Assembly (NCBI GenBank): GCA_963457665.1
Contig: OY735213.1
Location: 55,134,910-55,198,909 of the forward strand
Length of the DNA stretch: 64,000 bases
Direction of reading: 5' to 3'
Source of the DNA: Thysanoteuthis rhombus
Taxonomy: Eukaryota; Mollusca; Cephalopoda; Oegopsida; Thysanoteuthidae
Every line of letters begins with the position of its first letter. Position 1 is the first letter of the stretch. The position numbers and the translations under genes are program-made. Of the stretch, positions 1 to 11,378 are shown in pieces. The notes under the pieces are model-generated. The model ran no database searches. It worked only from the letters and a program-made list of their open reading frames with translations, and was not told the origin of the DNA.

Positions 1-655
1 TAATCCTGTTATCTGTTATCTTAATCCTTAAAGTGTTTATTTAAGGATTCTGATAACGCCATACAAGTTCATTTTAACCCTATATTATGACTAGTGCAAA
101 CCCCAATCCAGACACCAACGAGTAGAAAATCGTATGACTTTTGAAGTAAACACAAATCAGAGACAAACGAACATATATTTTCCATGCAATTTTGATGCGA
201 AGAATTCAGAAAAGAAGGTTGTTATTAGGTTAGACACATCTTGATACTGTTTCAGGTCAGAACAGAAAAAAAAGTTAAAAAATGTTGAGAAATCCAACTA
301 TATATTTTTATATACACATTAGATATCAATTGTTTGTCCGGTAAATTGTTTTTTCTTAATCCTTAAAGAGTTCATTTTATGGTTCTGCCTATTAGCAGAT
401 GATTATAACGTTCCATTGGGTTCATCTCAACCCAGACACCAAAAAATAAAAATATACCTTAATGATGTTTCAAGCAAACATCATTCTGAAACAAATGAAC
501 GTATTTTCCTTACAACTCTGACCCAAACAATTCAGTAAAATGGTTGTTAAGATTTTAATTCATCTTGATTTTATTTCATGTAAAAAAATGCGAAAGATGT
601 TGAGAATTTGATAGTGTTTTCACTTATATGATTGGACAAAAAAAATTTGCATTGA
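1..655. repeat. Diverged direct duplication, about 330 bp period
   Basis: AT-rich non-coding DNA made of two diverged copies of one segment, roughly 19-295 and 354-612. Shared landmarks occur in the same order: CTTAATCCTTAAAG at 19 and 354, CCAGACACCAA near 108 and 433, AATTCAG followed by GGTTGTTA near 204 and 530, CATCTTGAT near 237 and 561, and ATGTTGAGAA near 282 and 597. The array may continue to the left of the window. No coding potential was seen. Confidence 0.6.
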
Positions 656-656
656 G

Positions 657-1130
657 TTGTTATGTCGTGTCTTCTTTCTCTCATTCTTTCATTCCTTTCT
701 CTTCTTCCTTTCTCCCTTCCTCTCGCCCATTTCCTCTCATTCTTCTTTAATTCCTTTCTGTCCTTCCTTCCTCTCTTCCCTTCCCTTTCCTTCCTTCCTT
801 TCATTCCTTTCTCTATTTCCTTCCTTACCCCTTATCTTCCTTCTTCCTCGCATTTTTTCATTTCTTTCTCTACTTCTCTCCTTCCGCCCTCCCTTCCCTC
901 TTCTTCCCTCTTTCTCTCTTTCTCTCATTCTCTCATTCGTCTATCTCCTTCCTTCCTTCCTTCCATCACTTTCCTTCCTTCTTCCTCACATTCTTTCATT
1001 TCTTTCTCTACTTCCTTCCTCCTCTTCCTTTCCCTCTTTCTTGCATTCTTTCACTCTTTTCTCTACTTCATTCCATTTTCTCTCCTTCCTTCCCTTTGCT
1101 TTTCCCTTCCTTCCTTTTCCTTTTTACTGT
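657..1130 (+). repeat. Polypyrimidine tract (CTTCC/TTCT-rich)
   Basis: About 470 bases almost entirely of C and T on the + strand, built from irregular CTTCC, TTCTCT and CATTCTTT blocks. Open frames crossing it are serine/phenylalanine/leucine-rich artefacts of low complexity and are not genes. Confidence 0.9.
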
Positions 1131-1654
1131 CTAAATTTTCCTTACTGTTGCCCATATTGACTTACTCTGGGCTCGACCGGCACGTTAGTACCTACGGCAT
1201 TATTGAAAAGGATTCCCAAAATATTTAAAGTTTGAAGAGCATTGCATCAAGGAATTTTTTTTTTAGATAAATGGCCAAGAATTAATGCAATCGGTAGTGA
1301 CAAATTACACAAATGTTCGGGGAATTTGAATACAGTGAGCAAACCAAATGCAACGTGGACTTTTGATGCTATCCTTTGTGAGTAGTGTCTTCTGTAACCC
1401 AGCATTCAAACGTCAAGCAAGTTGAGAGGCTGCATTTTCAATTACGAGCACCTTTGTAAGGCTGTGTTTTACTGGTTAAGGGATAATCGTGTCAATCGGA
1501 AATTGTTGTTATAAGGAACAGAGAATCTGTATTAAATTTTGCTTTAACCTGCAACAAAACTGGTGCAGAAATCTTCCTAATCTTCAAGGGGCCATTTAAT
1601 GATAATGCTATGAGCCAAAAGAAAATGTTTTTTGTACAAATGTATCAGGGTCAA
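1131..1654. other. No recognised feature
   Basis: Mixed-composition DNA with no convincing open frame, repeat or RNA gene. Confidence 0.5.
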
Positions 1655-1970
1655 TAATGAACATTCTAGGTCAGAGTTTGGGGTCGGCAACACTGGTCCC
1701 TACGATTCTGACATAGTGAATCGTGTGGACGAGAAACAACATCATCTATTGCACAGCCATGGAAAAACATAATTATAAAACACAGACTTGTACCATATAT
1801 CAGAATTCAAATAAAACACAATTTAGGAATAGACATAATTTTTAAAGGTCAAATGTTGCTTATTATTGTAGTTCATTGATTGAAGTCTAAAAAATAAATG
1901 CTAAAAATTGGGGACCGCCAGAATATTTCCTTTTTTTAAAGATGTCCTTGAGCTTTGAAACCACTGTTCT
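1655..1970. mobile_element. hAT-like non-autonomous element remnant
   Basis: The right end reads TTTGAAACCACTGTTCTAG. The left end, CTAGGTCAGAGTTTGGGGTC, is its approximate reverse complement. Possible 8-bp target duplications ATTCTAGG and GTTCTAGA flank the element and resemble the nTCTAGAn target seen for some hAT elements. It has no coding capacity. The assignment rests on weak terminal similarity only. Confidence 0.35.
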
Positions 1971-2945
1971 AGACGACCACCGGCAGGAATGACACCGGAA
2001 AACATTGCAAAAATGTATGAGACTACCCATGCGGATCGTAAACGAACGGAAACTATCCATGATGTTTATGGGATCGCAGGATTGTCGTACTAGACCGTTC
2101 AACACATTTTAGCAGACGCTTTAAACATGAGACGCATTGCTGGAAATATTTGTGTCGAGAGCGGTGATAGACGACCAGAAACGACATCACATTACTGTCA
2201 GTTGGGAATTTAAAGATCAAACCAGTACGGTACAGTTTAGGTACTTGAATTTGAAGCTTTTAGATTCGATGAGTCAGATCTCTTGTGTGATTAATCTTGT
2301 TTTTAAGAGTTGGATAAAACTAGTCTTCGTCTGAGTTTCTCGTTTAGCCTACTCGATTGTAATATCACCCTATAGCTTTGCAATGGGTTTTGATAATAGC
2401 TGGCTTTAGAAATAAAGAAAAACTTAGCTTTGTCAGACTCGTAGTTGGGTGACGACAGGCACAAGCAACATACTTTAGATATTGAGTATCGATATACTCT
2501 TATGATATTTGACTTTAAACAATTCTCTCTTAATCTATGTTGGTATATACGAGAAGAAATTCAGTCTCGTTCTCAAAGTCTGAAGATTTTTTTTACGATA
2601 ACCGCCTTTTATCATCCTTCGAAGGAAACCGAACCAACATGATTCTAGCTTTTAATTTCTTGTTTGATAGGCCTCCAGCATTACATGAAGTCAAACTTCA
2701 TAAACGAGATAATAACCGTTGATGGATCAGAGGATAATAGTTGCAATTCAGAGATAAACTAGTAGTCGGTGCGGCAGAAGTCATTAAAACCATTGCGACC
2801 AAAAAAAAAACAAAAAAACAAGATCACTGCAAGTCAATATTGATCGCTGTTTATTTTGTACCCAAGGTATTTTCTGCAATGAATTCATCCCTTCTGTTAA
2901 ACGACAATTTTGTCAAACTTTTGTCCAAGTCAAATACTAGCAATG
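1971..2945. other. No recognised feature
   Basis: AT-rich sequence with only short chance open frames (under 80 codons) that show no family resemblance. Confidence 0.5.
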
Positions 2946-3345
2946 ATGGGCATAGATTTTTTAAAAAGCTTTATTGATAAACCGCTAAAAAATTAACAGA
3001 AGCAAGTATAACTGCTAACAGCTAACTTTTATTATATGAATATAGCTTCGGTTAGTTTTTGCTCAAAACCCTTACAAACAGACGTAGAAGGCTATGTTGT
3101 AGGTTAGACATAAAGCTTAAGATATACTGTATGTTGAACGTAAACTAATCTTTTATTTCATTTGTTTCTTTAATTACTTGGGTACATCTTGATCATCATC
3201 TGATATTCTCTACCCTTTGGGAAAAGGCAAAACAAAAACGAACTGAAGTTAAATTCATGATAAAAATTAACGGTTAGCAGTTACCTTAGCTCCCGCTAAC
3301 TTTTAGCGATCTATCAGTTTATTGTTTTCGTTAGCTATGCCCACC
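2946..3345. mobile_element. Family D inverted-repeat element, copy 1
   Basis: About 400 bp starting GGGCATAG and ending GCTATGCCC. The inner inverted repeats contain GATAAACCGCTAAAAAATTA on the left and CGCTAACTTTTAGCGATC on the right, and the arms contain repeated GTTAGC/GCTAAC motifs. It is non-coding. The same family occurs at 37559-37993 and, in part, at 32682-32830. It is probably a hAT-type MITE, judging from general resemblance only. Confidence 0.7.
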
Positions 3346-3789
3346 ACTTCAGCTAGAGTTGACTTCATTTTTTTATTGTAACAACAATGACAATAATAGC
3401 AATAACCCTCGCTTAGGGGGGGGGGTAAACTCTTCACCGTTTCACTGTCCCTTTACGTTAAACCAAGCCCATGTATATAATATGATATGTAAGACTGACT
3501 TTTCCTTTTGTGATTGGAAATCACGACCAAGTGATTAGTAAGCGATTCTCTTGCCGTCTGAGCCAAACTGACAACTCTTGCATGTCGACGAAATTGTACA
3601 TTAGAAATACGCCAGGGTTTATTTAATTCTAGCAAGTGAATACGTTTATATTAGAAAATATCTGTTCAATATTTTTTTGTTTGTTTCATATACAACAAAG
3701 GAGTTTCAGAAATCGTTTTCATTCGGAATAGAAGTAGGAGTGGAGTTCGACCCTGCATTAACCAGACTTTTTCATCTTTACCTTTTGAA

Positions 3790-4140
3790 CAGGCTAAGAG
3801 GGGGCATTCGGTGCAGACAAGTGGAAAAACAATGTCCGGGCTCTCCACTATGACAAGGCACTCGCCCACACATCAATCGTTTGTCCGACAGTTATGACTT
3901 CCCAAAAATGTGACAGTCATTCCTCATCCAACATATTCCCCTGATCTTGGCCCTGTGACCTTTTTCCTGTTTCCCAAGATGAAATACTGACTGAAAAGGC
4001 GTCCTTTTTATACGGTTGAGGAGATCCTGGTAGAATCAAGGGAGGTGTTCGACACAGTCATATTTGAGGATTCCAAGTTATGTACAAAATCTAAGGAAAA
4101 CCACCAGGATCGTTGTATATATGCCCAAGGTAATTATTCT
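3790..4140 (+). pseudogene. Tc1/mariner-type transposase C-terminal fragment
   Basis: Translating the + strand with stops ignored gives the typical end of a mariner-type DDE transposase. It contains a HTSIVRQ segment, then VIPHPTYSPDLGP, FFLFPKMK, a TVEEI segment and a DRCIYAQG end. In intact relatives the SPDL region precedes the last catalytic acidic residue, and the protein binds terminal repeats and cuts DNA. Here in-frame stops and lost residues (for example VTFFLF where CDFFLF is usual) show that it is dead. The N-terminal DNA-binding domains are not recognisable upstream, and no terminal repeats were found. Confidence 0.75.
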
Positions 4141-5194
4141 GATGAAGATGGTGAAAACTAAGTGTTAAAGTAAGTAACTTAACTCATGTCAAATTCCCCG
4201 CACAGAAAGAAATGGATTTATGGCTTTCCAAAGACTTGGCCGGGTCAGGGTTGACAGGGGAGTAACAGCTTTTTGCTAAGACTACCTGAGCAGGGACGGT
4301 CATTGTAAAAGATTGATTTGCCTGTTTGGCTCTCTTCTCTGATAATGATCGTGGTATACTAGTGACGAGACATTTTGTCAAGATATCTGACTATGGATAA
4401 GAGAGTAGGAATAAATAGATCATTAAACTTTGCTGCTAAATGAACATAGATACAACTGAGACAGAGTTCGAATTCACTTCACAGATTCCGTGCTAATTAC
4501 CGCTAAGGAAATCTGCACCTCCAGTTTCAGAGAACCTTGATACGGAAACAATCCCAGCAGTAGTCGCGAACATTCGAACCAGGATCGCTGTTTCGTTTTT
4601 CCGACTCGTTAGCAACAAAAACAGTCCTCACCCTTTTCGTTGTCGCAATTTTTTTTTTTTTTTTCAAAGCAAAAGAAAGAGGGGGGATATCTGGAAACAT
4701 GGATAAGCTACATCCGGTTGAAAAAAAAATCCGATAATTTTTCAAGGAGTTAAAAAACAAGAAAAATTAAAAGAAAAAAAAATTCGGAATGTGAAATAAC
4801 TCCCCTCTACCCAGCCCTAACACGTAATGGTCTGATCGCAGACAATTTTTTAAAAGTTTTTTTTTTTTTTTTTCAAATGAACGCAGTGATGTTCGCACTT
4901 CCTGGAAATAATTCAAGAATTGGCGACATATGGCTTCGAGAATTTTCTCAGACGTAATATTTTCCGGTGGGAATATAGTAAGCAGCGACATCCACCACGC
5001 CTCCCTCAGTACCAGTATACCCAGAGAAGTCTCTGGACAGCCATTTTGTATCAGACAGCCACGTGGTACGCATCAGCGCTCTGACGTCAAATGCACACAC
5101 AGCACCACACATGCCGCACAGACATACTCAGACGCCTTTACCAATGTATGTGTACATAAAAAAAACACTCTTGCCTCCATACATCTACACTGGA
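4141..5194. other. No gene; short similarity to 21590-21880
   Basis: A segment at about 4190-4390 shares scattered motifs with 21600-21815: GTAACAGCTTTTT, GGTATNCNAGTGACNAG and an ending TCAnGATAnC. Both may therefore derive from one old interspersed repeat. The rest contains A/T homopolymers at 4650, 4780 and 4856 and no credible gene. Confidence 0.4.
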
Positions 5195-5247
<53 letters not shown>

Positions 5248-5270
5248 CGCATGTGTGTGTGTGTGTACAT
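5195..5270. repeat. (TA)n followed by (GT)n microsatellite
   Basis: About 50 bases of TA dinucleotide followed by a short GT run. Open frames through it give IYIYIY artefacts. Confidence 0.95.
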
Positions 5271-5451
5271 TTATTTTATGTGAATGTTTTTGGATGAATG
5301 TAAACACGGAATTTTTCATTTATATTGAATCCGTTACATCTTAAGTAGCCTGATATTTTATAATTACATTTCTTAGCTGATCTTTTGGAAATTATGTGGA
5401 CAAGGTCTATACCATTATTAATGCGTAATTTTAAGAAACAAGAACAACAAC

Positions 5452-5468
5452 AACAACATCAACAGCAG

Positions 5469-5499
<31 letters not shown>

Positions 5500-5520
5500 A
5501 ATAATAATAATAATAATAAT
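5452..5520. repeat. (AAC)n/(CAG)/(TAA)n microsatellite
   Basis: A trinucleotide array grading from AAC/CAG units to TAA units. It directly precedes the LINE fragment that starts at about 5521. Confidence 0.95.
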
Positions 5521-5853
5521 ATAGGAACTGCGTGGATGCTGAGGAAAGTGCTGGAAATATAAAGACTGCAACACTAATTGTTAACAGTGACCTAACAGAG
5601 GAAGGGAAATGGAAGCGGAAATGAGAACCACAGCACTGGCATGATAGGCAAAAGAGAGAAGAGGTGTTGGCTGAAGACCTGAGGAGACTTATTGTCACTC
5701 AGCCTTCAGCAATGACTACCGGGCAACCGGCGTGAAACTGTAAACCGCAGTATTGCTGTGGTTTATGAGAATGTGGAGGGCTGGAGACTTGAGGAGACTT
5801 GTTGTCACTCAACCTCCAGCGGAAGCCACCAGGCAACTGGTGTAAGATTGCAA

Positions 5854-5855
<2 letters not shown>
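5521..5855 (+). mobile_element. R4/Dong-like LINE 3' fragment in a TAA array
   Basis: The start translates as GTAWMLRKVLEI then stop, matching the LLGTA-ILRKVL ending of the other R4/Dong-like open frames in this window. The 3' non-coding part contains a duplicated block, at about 5670-5732 and 5775-5850, with the motif GAGGAGACTTNTTGTCACTCA. It runs directly into an (AAT)n tail at 5856-5900. With (TAA)n also upstream, the fragment is bracketed by trinucleotide repeat. The same 3' block occurs at 6323, 43917 and 46370. Confidence 0.7.

Positions 5856-5900
<45 letters not shown>
5856..5900 (+). repeat. (AAT)n array, probable LINE tail
   Basis: Fifteen or so AAT units directly follow the LINE-like 3' end. 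They could be the element's own tail, the split target microsatellite, or both. Confidence 0.9.
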
Positions 5901-5901
<1 letters not shown>

Positions 5902-6275
5902 CTATTCCCATGAAAGATATATATGTAAATTAGTTTGTTGTATGCATGTATGATTGTATGTCCTGTCCGAGTCCTGTTGTAGCCTCTAAGTTATAATGGA
6001 TTCGTCCATGTAAAATAGATCAAACTAGCTAATGAGAAGTTACAGATCGTAATAAGAGGAAAATGTCTGGTGTGATGTAACAATGAAGATTACGTTGTAG
6101 AAACTCTTAAAACTTCATGTCTGATCACTGACAAAAAAATAACAGTTTGAGCTGAGATGAGACTTTGGAAAAAATTAAAATTAGGAAACTTCAATTCTCA
6201 AAAATAAATTACTAATGAAATAGTTTTTGGCTCTATAGTGCCGATACATACATGAACAACACTGTCATTCCTCAC

Positions 6276-6277
<2 letters not shown>

Positions 6278-6323
<46 letters not shown>

Positions 6324-6402
6324 GAAGAGATGCTAGCTGGAGACCTGAGGAGACTTACTGTCACACAGCCTTCAGCGATAACCACCGGGTTACAACAACA
6401 AC

Positions 6403-6495
<93 letters not shown>
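6278..6495 (+). repeat. (AAT)n - LINE scrap - (AAT)n(AGT)n
   Basis: An (AAT)n array at 6278-6322 is interrupted by about 66 bases (6323-6388). These match the 3' block of the R4/Dong-like fragment at 5521-5855: GAGACCTGAGGAGACTTACT, then CAGCCTTCAGCGATAACCACC. The trinucleotide array then resumes at about 6391-6462 and changes to (AGT)n up to 6495. This is a very short, 5'-truncated copy inside a microsatellite. Confidence 0.75.
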
Positions 6496-6496
<1 letters not shown>

Positions 6497-7649
6497 ATAC
6501 GAAGAAGAATTCTTGCTGAAATCAAGTTGAGTGTTGGAAAAGATGCTGAGATTTTTTTTTACAATAAATTGATTGCTTTACTATATGATTGTTTCTCTCT
6601 TTTTTTAATAATATACGATATACACTTCGTAAAACACGATATTCATGAAGTTAACCTGAGTACCGCACAAAGCTAGATTTGAGGGAAAATTATGTTATGC
6701 CAATCTTTCGAGTCGAAAAGGCCCGACTAAGAACGAAAATACTTCATTTCAGAATATCAGAAAATGATAGTAAGAACAAGACTGTCTGATGCAGGGCAAA
6801 ACTCCTCTTCAATTTCCATTCCGACTGTAAATGATTACTGTAATTTTGTATTGTATGTATAACGAATAAAAAAATATTTACTTTTTGTGTATATATATTC
6901 ATTCATAATGGTGAAATAAGCCCCCATGTATCTATAAAGTAGACTTTCCGTTCATGTTCAAGACATGTCAATTAGCCCGGTTCGTACGACTGCCAACTAG
7001 TAAACAGTTAGTCATGCGATCGAATCCTCATCACACCAATCAGTTTGATGCTCATGTTGGGCATTATATCAAAGGTGTGAAAATGCAACATCCGGATGAG
7101 AAAGGATAGCACTTGTGCCAAATATGTTTATAATAATTTCATCAACAAAGCAAATTATTATTGTTGTTGTTACTGATCAACGGCGACAGCAGTAGTAATA
7201 GTGATAGCAGTAGTAGTAGTACGCCCAAGTTCAGCTTGCCTTGGGCGCCAAGAACTTTGGGGTCGGTCGTGGTAGTAGCAGTGGTGGTAGCAGTAGTATT
7301 AGATGTGTAATTTCGTACCAGCTAAGTTAAAAGAAATTGGAGTCATTTTCGCGCCTTATCCATTATCAGAGACCAGATGTGACCATTATCGGTGACCCCT
7401 GTGAGCACTTGGGCCATGGGTGGCTCCGTGCCTGGTGTGTGACGTACGTCAATCCACTTCTCTTTTCTGAAATTTCCGAATAAAATCCGGTTGCCCCTGA
7501 CCCTGACCCCTTTTTTCCCCCCATCGACTAGGCTGTTCTCCATGATTCCAGTTTAAAAGCAAAACATTCGGTTAGTTTTTTTAACCTCTATTTCTATTTC
7601 GATTCAAACAAAAGCAATTTCAACATGAAACAGGTCCGGTTAGTCACCC
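6496..7649. other. No gene; possible tRNA-like SINE scrap
   Basis: At 6975-7060 there is a weak tRNA-like stretch with GATCGAATCCTC resembling a B box. A short AGT/GTA-rich stretch lies near 7190-7300. I see no protein-coding signal. Confidence 0.35.
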
Positions 7650-8041
7650 AATAGAAACCGTCACATGACGAACGTCCTTTGGCAGCAAGTCATGTTTGGG
7701 ATGATCAATTGAAAAATTGGAAGAAGGGGTAATCAACTACACCTCAAGAGTACAAATTTTCAATAGACATACATGAACGCTACCAGACATAAACTAAGAG
7801 AAGAATGTAGCATAAAATTACATAGTTGATTGAACTCACATCTGAAAACTTATTATTTGGAATGGTGATTAAAAAGAAACGATTTTTGTAGATATACGGA
7901 ATGTTTAGAATTTCAGCCCTTTAGCCCCACTGATGTGACCTGCATACGTAATACACGCATATATAGCCTGCCTGTCAGCCAAGCAGAATCACACTTAAAA
8001 ATTAAGAAACCTTTGTTGACAGTTTTGGTCGACGGTTTTTT
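7650..8041 (-). mobile_element. Family A MITE, full-length copy
   Basis: Begins ATAGAAACCGTCACATGACG and ends TTTTGGTCGACGGTTTTTTC, giving inverted ends around GAAACCGTC. Inner landmarks shared with the other copies include GGGATGATCAATTGAAAAATTGG, written here in segments GGGATGATCAATTG and AAAAATTGG, and a CAGCCC...AGCC segment. It is non-coding and about 390 bp. It lies in the minus orientation relative to the copies at 12542 and 38907. Confidence 0.75.
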
Positions 8042-8115
8042 CATAGAAAACTGAATCAGAGAAGACGATAAGTCTGTCAAATCACTTTTAGCATGAAATC
8101 ATTTTCTGAACTATT

Positions 8116-8455
8116 GAACAACCGTAGCCACCAAAGGTGGTGGAGGGTTAATTCCTTTTTATTTATGCATTTGTGTGTTCCATCGCTCTTTGCCATACTG
8201 TTTTGTCTATAGACTTGAAAATTGGCATCAGTACTCCACTTGAACCCTTTGAAAAAAAAAAATTATCATTGGAAAAAAAAGCTTTTCTAACCTTTTCGGG
8301 GCCTTATTTTGACGGGTATAGTTCATCTAAATTCTTCAGAATGCAGATATTTCCAGATTTTTTTTTGTCCAATTTCCTATGGAATATCCCAGTGATATCA
8401 TGAATAGAATTCATTCTGACCATATTTATGTGATGGCGAGATTGAATTCTTTTTA
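8116..8455 (+). mobile_element. Family B MITE, 3' end eroded
   Basis: Starts TTGAACAACCGTAGCCACCA and carries family landmarks in order: GGTGGAGGGTT, GCCATACTGTTTTGTC, GACTTGAAAATTGGCATCAG, TACTCCACTTGAACCC, CAGTGATATCATGAATAGAA and CTGACCATATTTATG. The matching right terminal repeat is not recognisable here, though it is clear at 62537. It is non-coding. Confidence 0.7.
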
Positions 8456-8705
8456 AAAGCCTTTTGGTCTTTCATTTTATCACCCGACCTTTCAAAGTAC
8501 ATTATATAGTCAAGGTTGTCTATGGGAGTAACAGCATTCCACTTTTCACTCATCCACTCCCTTCTCTTTCAACTCACGACAAATGACTGTGACGAAACGT
8601 TTCGCCCAGATATTTTGAGTACGGGACAGTATGAAGGTAAAAGTATAAAAGAACATTATAGCAATACAAAACACACACAAGAAAAGAAACCAATACACAC
8701 ACATT

Positions 8706-8743
<38 letters not shown>

Positions 8744-9556
8744 GAATCATAGTTTTATATATATGTGTAGAGGAGAGGGGATGAAAGAGAGAGAACACAC
8801 GCGCGCGTACACAATATATGTGTATTAGGTTACCTGGAAGACGATGCATCTTCTAGAGTTAATTCCCTTGCTAATGTATGATATCACGTAGGTGAAATAT
8901 GGATCTAACTGTTGACATAGGTAGATTCTCGTTCAGAATCCAAAATCTTTTCGGAAAGAAATATAAGAATCAGTTTTCATAGTGGGAAATCGCTAATGAT
9001 TATGATTATCAGTGTGTACGCGAGATAGATTAGTGTAAATGTTTCAGTATATTTTAGCCAAACATCATATTCACAGAAATTCATAACGTCATTATTCAGT
9101 CATCAGATTCTTTTCCTTACTTTTTCTGCCATAACGTGTATTATATCATAAAAGAACAATTTCGGTTTTGATTTGATGAGTTCTTCGAGGATTTTTATCG
9201 ATATATCCAACTTATGGAATTGCTGACCAGAAAAGAAATATTTTGCAGAGTAATACAGGAGATAGCCTACCACAGACAAATCTGAAGTAATTACTGCATG
9301 TAGAAGAACTTCCCTACCTAGATTCATGAACTTTTGCTGCACTGCATTTACAACTCAGGGACAAGCATGACAGAATCACTGATTAAATTCCTCGCCGAGG
9401 AAAATGTGTTTTTGTGTCCAATTGGTCATCCAAATGAGTCAATTGCTCACTGCAGCGTTGTGAGGTTACAGTTTGTCCAAGTTTCATTTATTCGTAATTA
9501 GGAATTTCCTGCAAATCCTACTGAGAACTCCTTCCTTAGTAGATTCCGTTATGTGA
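8456..9556. other. No gene; (TA)n microsatellite at 8707-8741
   Basis: Apart from the TA array and a short AC/GC-rich alternating run near 8795-8815, this is unremarkable AT-rich DNA. The short open frames show no family resemblance. Confidence 0.5.
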
Positions 9557-9930
9557 AGTGGTTCTCAACTAAGGAAGAATCCCCTCGGGAGGGGGGGCTT
9601 CAAAATCCTAAGGAATTTTATTCCATCTCAAAGTATATGTAAATGAGCCGTGGATGTTAGTCTAAATTGTTACGTCCCTGACTGACATATTCTTCCTAAT
9701 TGAATCGACAAAATGGTGTACATTGTTACTGCTGAGTAGATTTCTAGATATTTTTTTGGATACTATGTTGCTAGTACAAATGTTTGGTACCGGGCTGGAT
9801 AATGCAGAAAGTATTGATCAGGGGGGGGGATCGGTTGAATATCATTTATTATGTGATATTTGACAATTTTGATCAGAGGAGAATTGGTCGAATATCATTT
9901 GATATTTGAAAAAGGTCAAGAACCACAGGC
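9557..9930. mobile_element. hAT-like non-autonomous element
   Basis: The left end, AGTGGTTCTCAACTAAGG, and the right end, GGTCAAGAACCACAGG, are near reverse complements. Both match the CAGTGGTTCTCAACC type of terminal repeat common among hAT-derived elements. The element is about 370 bp, non-coding, and contains internal G runs. No clear 8-bp target duplication remains. Confidence 0.55.
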
Positions 9931-10239
9931 TCAGTGCAGAGTGAGCTAAAACTGCAGCCGCTGGAATCTGACCTCTGTTCGCCAATTGAATTTTCCGTAC
10001 TGTTAACCGCGTAACTTTACTTCCTTTACATTATAAATATTAAATACAAGCCCAGTCAACATTCCAAGCCTATTATGATACTAGTAAAATCTATAATAAG
10101 CGAAGTGTTAAGAGTCTAGAGAGAAACTAAAAAAAATTCTGTGACGAATGGGTCAGATATTTAAGTTATGCATTGTCATTGGAAGTCGAGGAAAAGAAGA
10201 ACGGTTTCAATATGCCGTGAATAATTGATGCGAGAGGAG

Positions 10240-10249
10240 TAGATAGATG

Positions 10250-10289
<40 letters not shown>

Positions 10290-10290
10290 T
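10240..10290. repeat. (GATA)n microsatellite
   Basis: About twelve GATA units. A short minus-strand frame across it gives only LSIYLSIY repeats. Confidence 0.95.
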
Positions 10291-10429
10291 CATGGCACAA
10301 GGCCACATTCAGCGGCTGTCGATTAAGATCCAATTGCTTATGAATCATAAATCCAATCAGCTTACTACGTCACAATAAAAACACTCACAGATAATTTCAT
10401 GAATATATACGTATGCATAGACAGGACTT

Positions 10430-10915
10430 CAAAGATGTGGTTTGTCTGCAAAAACAAAAGCAATAAGTCGGACTGCTCAAATTACCGAGGTATCACTTTG
10501 CTTTTGTTAGTAGTCATCGCAAGAATCCTACTAACTAGAACAGCGACTAAGGTTGCCGATGATCATTTTCCCGAGAACTAAAGTGGTTTTAGGGCTAACT
10601 GAGGCAGGACCGACATGGTTTTTGCTCTAACGCAGATCTTAGAAAAATACTGTAAACTAAATAAAAGGCTGTACGTCACCTTTGTTGAATTGGAAAAGGC
10701 GTTCGGCACTGTAAAAGGCCGGGCTCATGGAAAATCTTACAAAATTTAGGTTTCCCACCAGTTTCTCACCATAATCATCCAACTCTACGAGGCTCCGCTG
10801 GGGCAATCAGATGCGGTGGTGACTCTTCCAAAACTTTCCCATGGACAGCATCAAGCAGGGTCGCATGTTGGCCTCCACACTGTCAGAAACCGTCAACTAA
10901 CAATGTCAGTATTGT
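10430..10915 (+). pseudogene. Non-LTR reverse transcriptase pseudogene (jockey/CR1-like type)
   Basis: Stop-tolerant translation shows the order typical of LINE reverse transcriptases. SDCSNYRGITLL is followed by ILLTRTATKVADDHFPEN, then SGFRAN-GRTDMVFALTQILEKY, then YVTFVELEKAFGTV, which corresponds to motif A (usually VDL-KAFDTV). After this comes a degraded LYEAPLG segment. In active elements this enzyme copies RNA into DNA at the target site. Here stops occur after FPEN and in the SGFRAN region, and the motif A aspartates are lost (E-LEKAFG). No YxDD motif was found downstream, so this is a dead internal fragment. The clade call is tentative. Confidence 0.7.
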
Positions 10916-10949
10916 CAACATAAGTTACTTCTGTTTTCCATTGGTTATG

Positions 10950-11040
10950 ACGGACTTGCTGGCGGACTGGCTATGTGACGTGCGTACAGTCTGCAACAAT
11001 AGGCCAGAGGGTTGAAAAATTAAACATTTACTCTTTTCTT
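10950..11040 (+). mobile_element. Family A MITE fragment
   Basis: CTGGCGGACTGGCTATGTGACGTGCG, split as CTGGCGGACTGGC and TATGTGACGTG, then AGAGGGTTGAAAAATTAAAC and ATTTACTCTTTTC, resembles the 5' half of family A. The rest is missing or unrecognisable. Confidence 0.4.
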
Positions 11041-11082
11041 TTGGGGCAGTAATTCCCATTTTCAAAGTCTTGGTCCAATAGC

Positions 11083-11378
11083 CGAGTTGTTAGAGCTTCG
11101 GAAAATAGAAATATTTCAAACTCCGACAGAGAAAGTTCTTTTTTCCTTTCAATTTTATGTACTTTCAAACTATTTGGCCTTCAAACCTCCTCGAAATCTG
11201 TCAGTTTTAATAAAATATTTTTTCAAGTCTCAGATGGGGTTCTTTTTAGAGGATAGTTTTACCGCTAAACTGACCCTAACTTTCCATAAGTCATAGAAAA
11301 ATAATTTTGGCAATAAATCTATTTTTTACAGGACAACTATCGGTTTTTTTTCCGAGCAACGCCGGGTACCCCAGCTAG
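11083..11378 (+). mobile_element. Helitron-like 3' end
   Basis: The segment ends with GAGCAACGCCGGGTACCCC followed by AGCTAG and then T. This is the layout of many Helitron 3' termini: a GC-rich hairpin-forming stretch and a CTAG end next to a host T. Upstream sequence is non-coding, with a tRNA-like AGCCGAGTTGTTAGAGC at about 11080. The left boundary is unknown, so the start given is a guess. A related but degraded end occurs on the minus strand at about 59400. Confidence 0.5.

Noticed and set aside
657-1228. Two long serine/phenylalanine/leucine-rich open frames
   Set aside because: They are translations of a polypyrimidine tract; composition, not selection, keeps them open.
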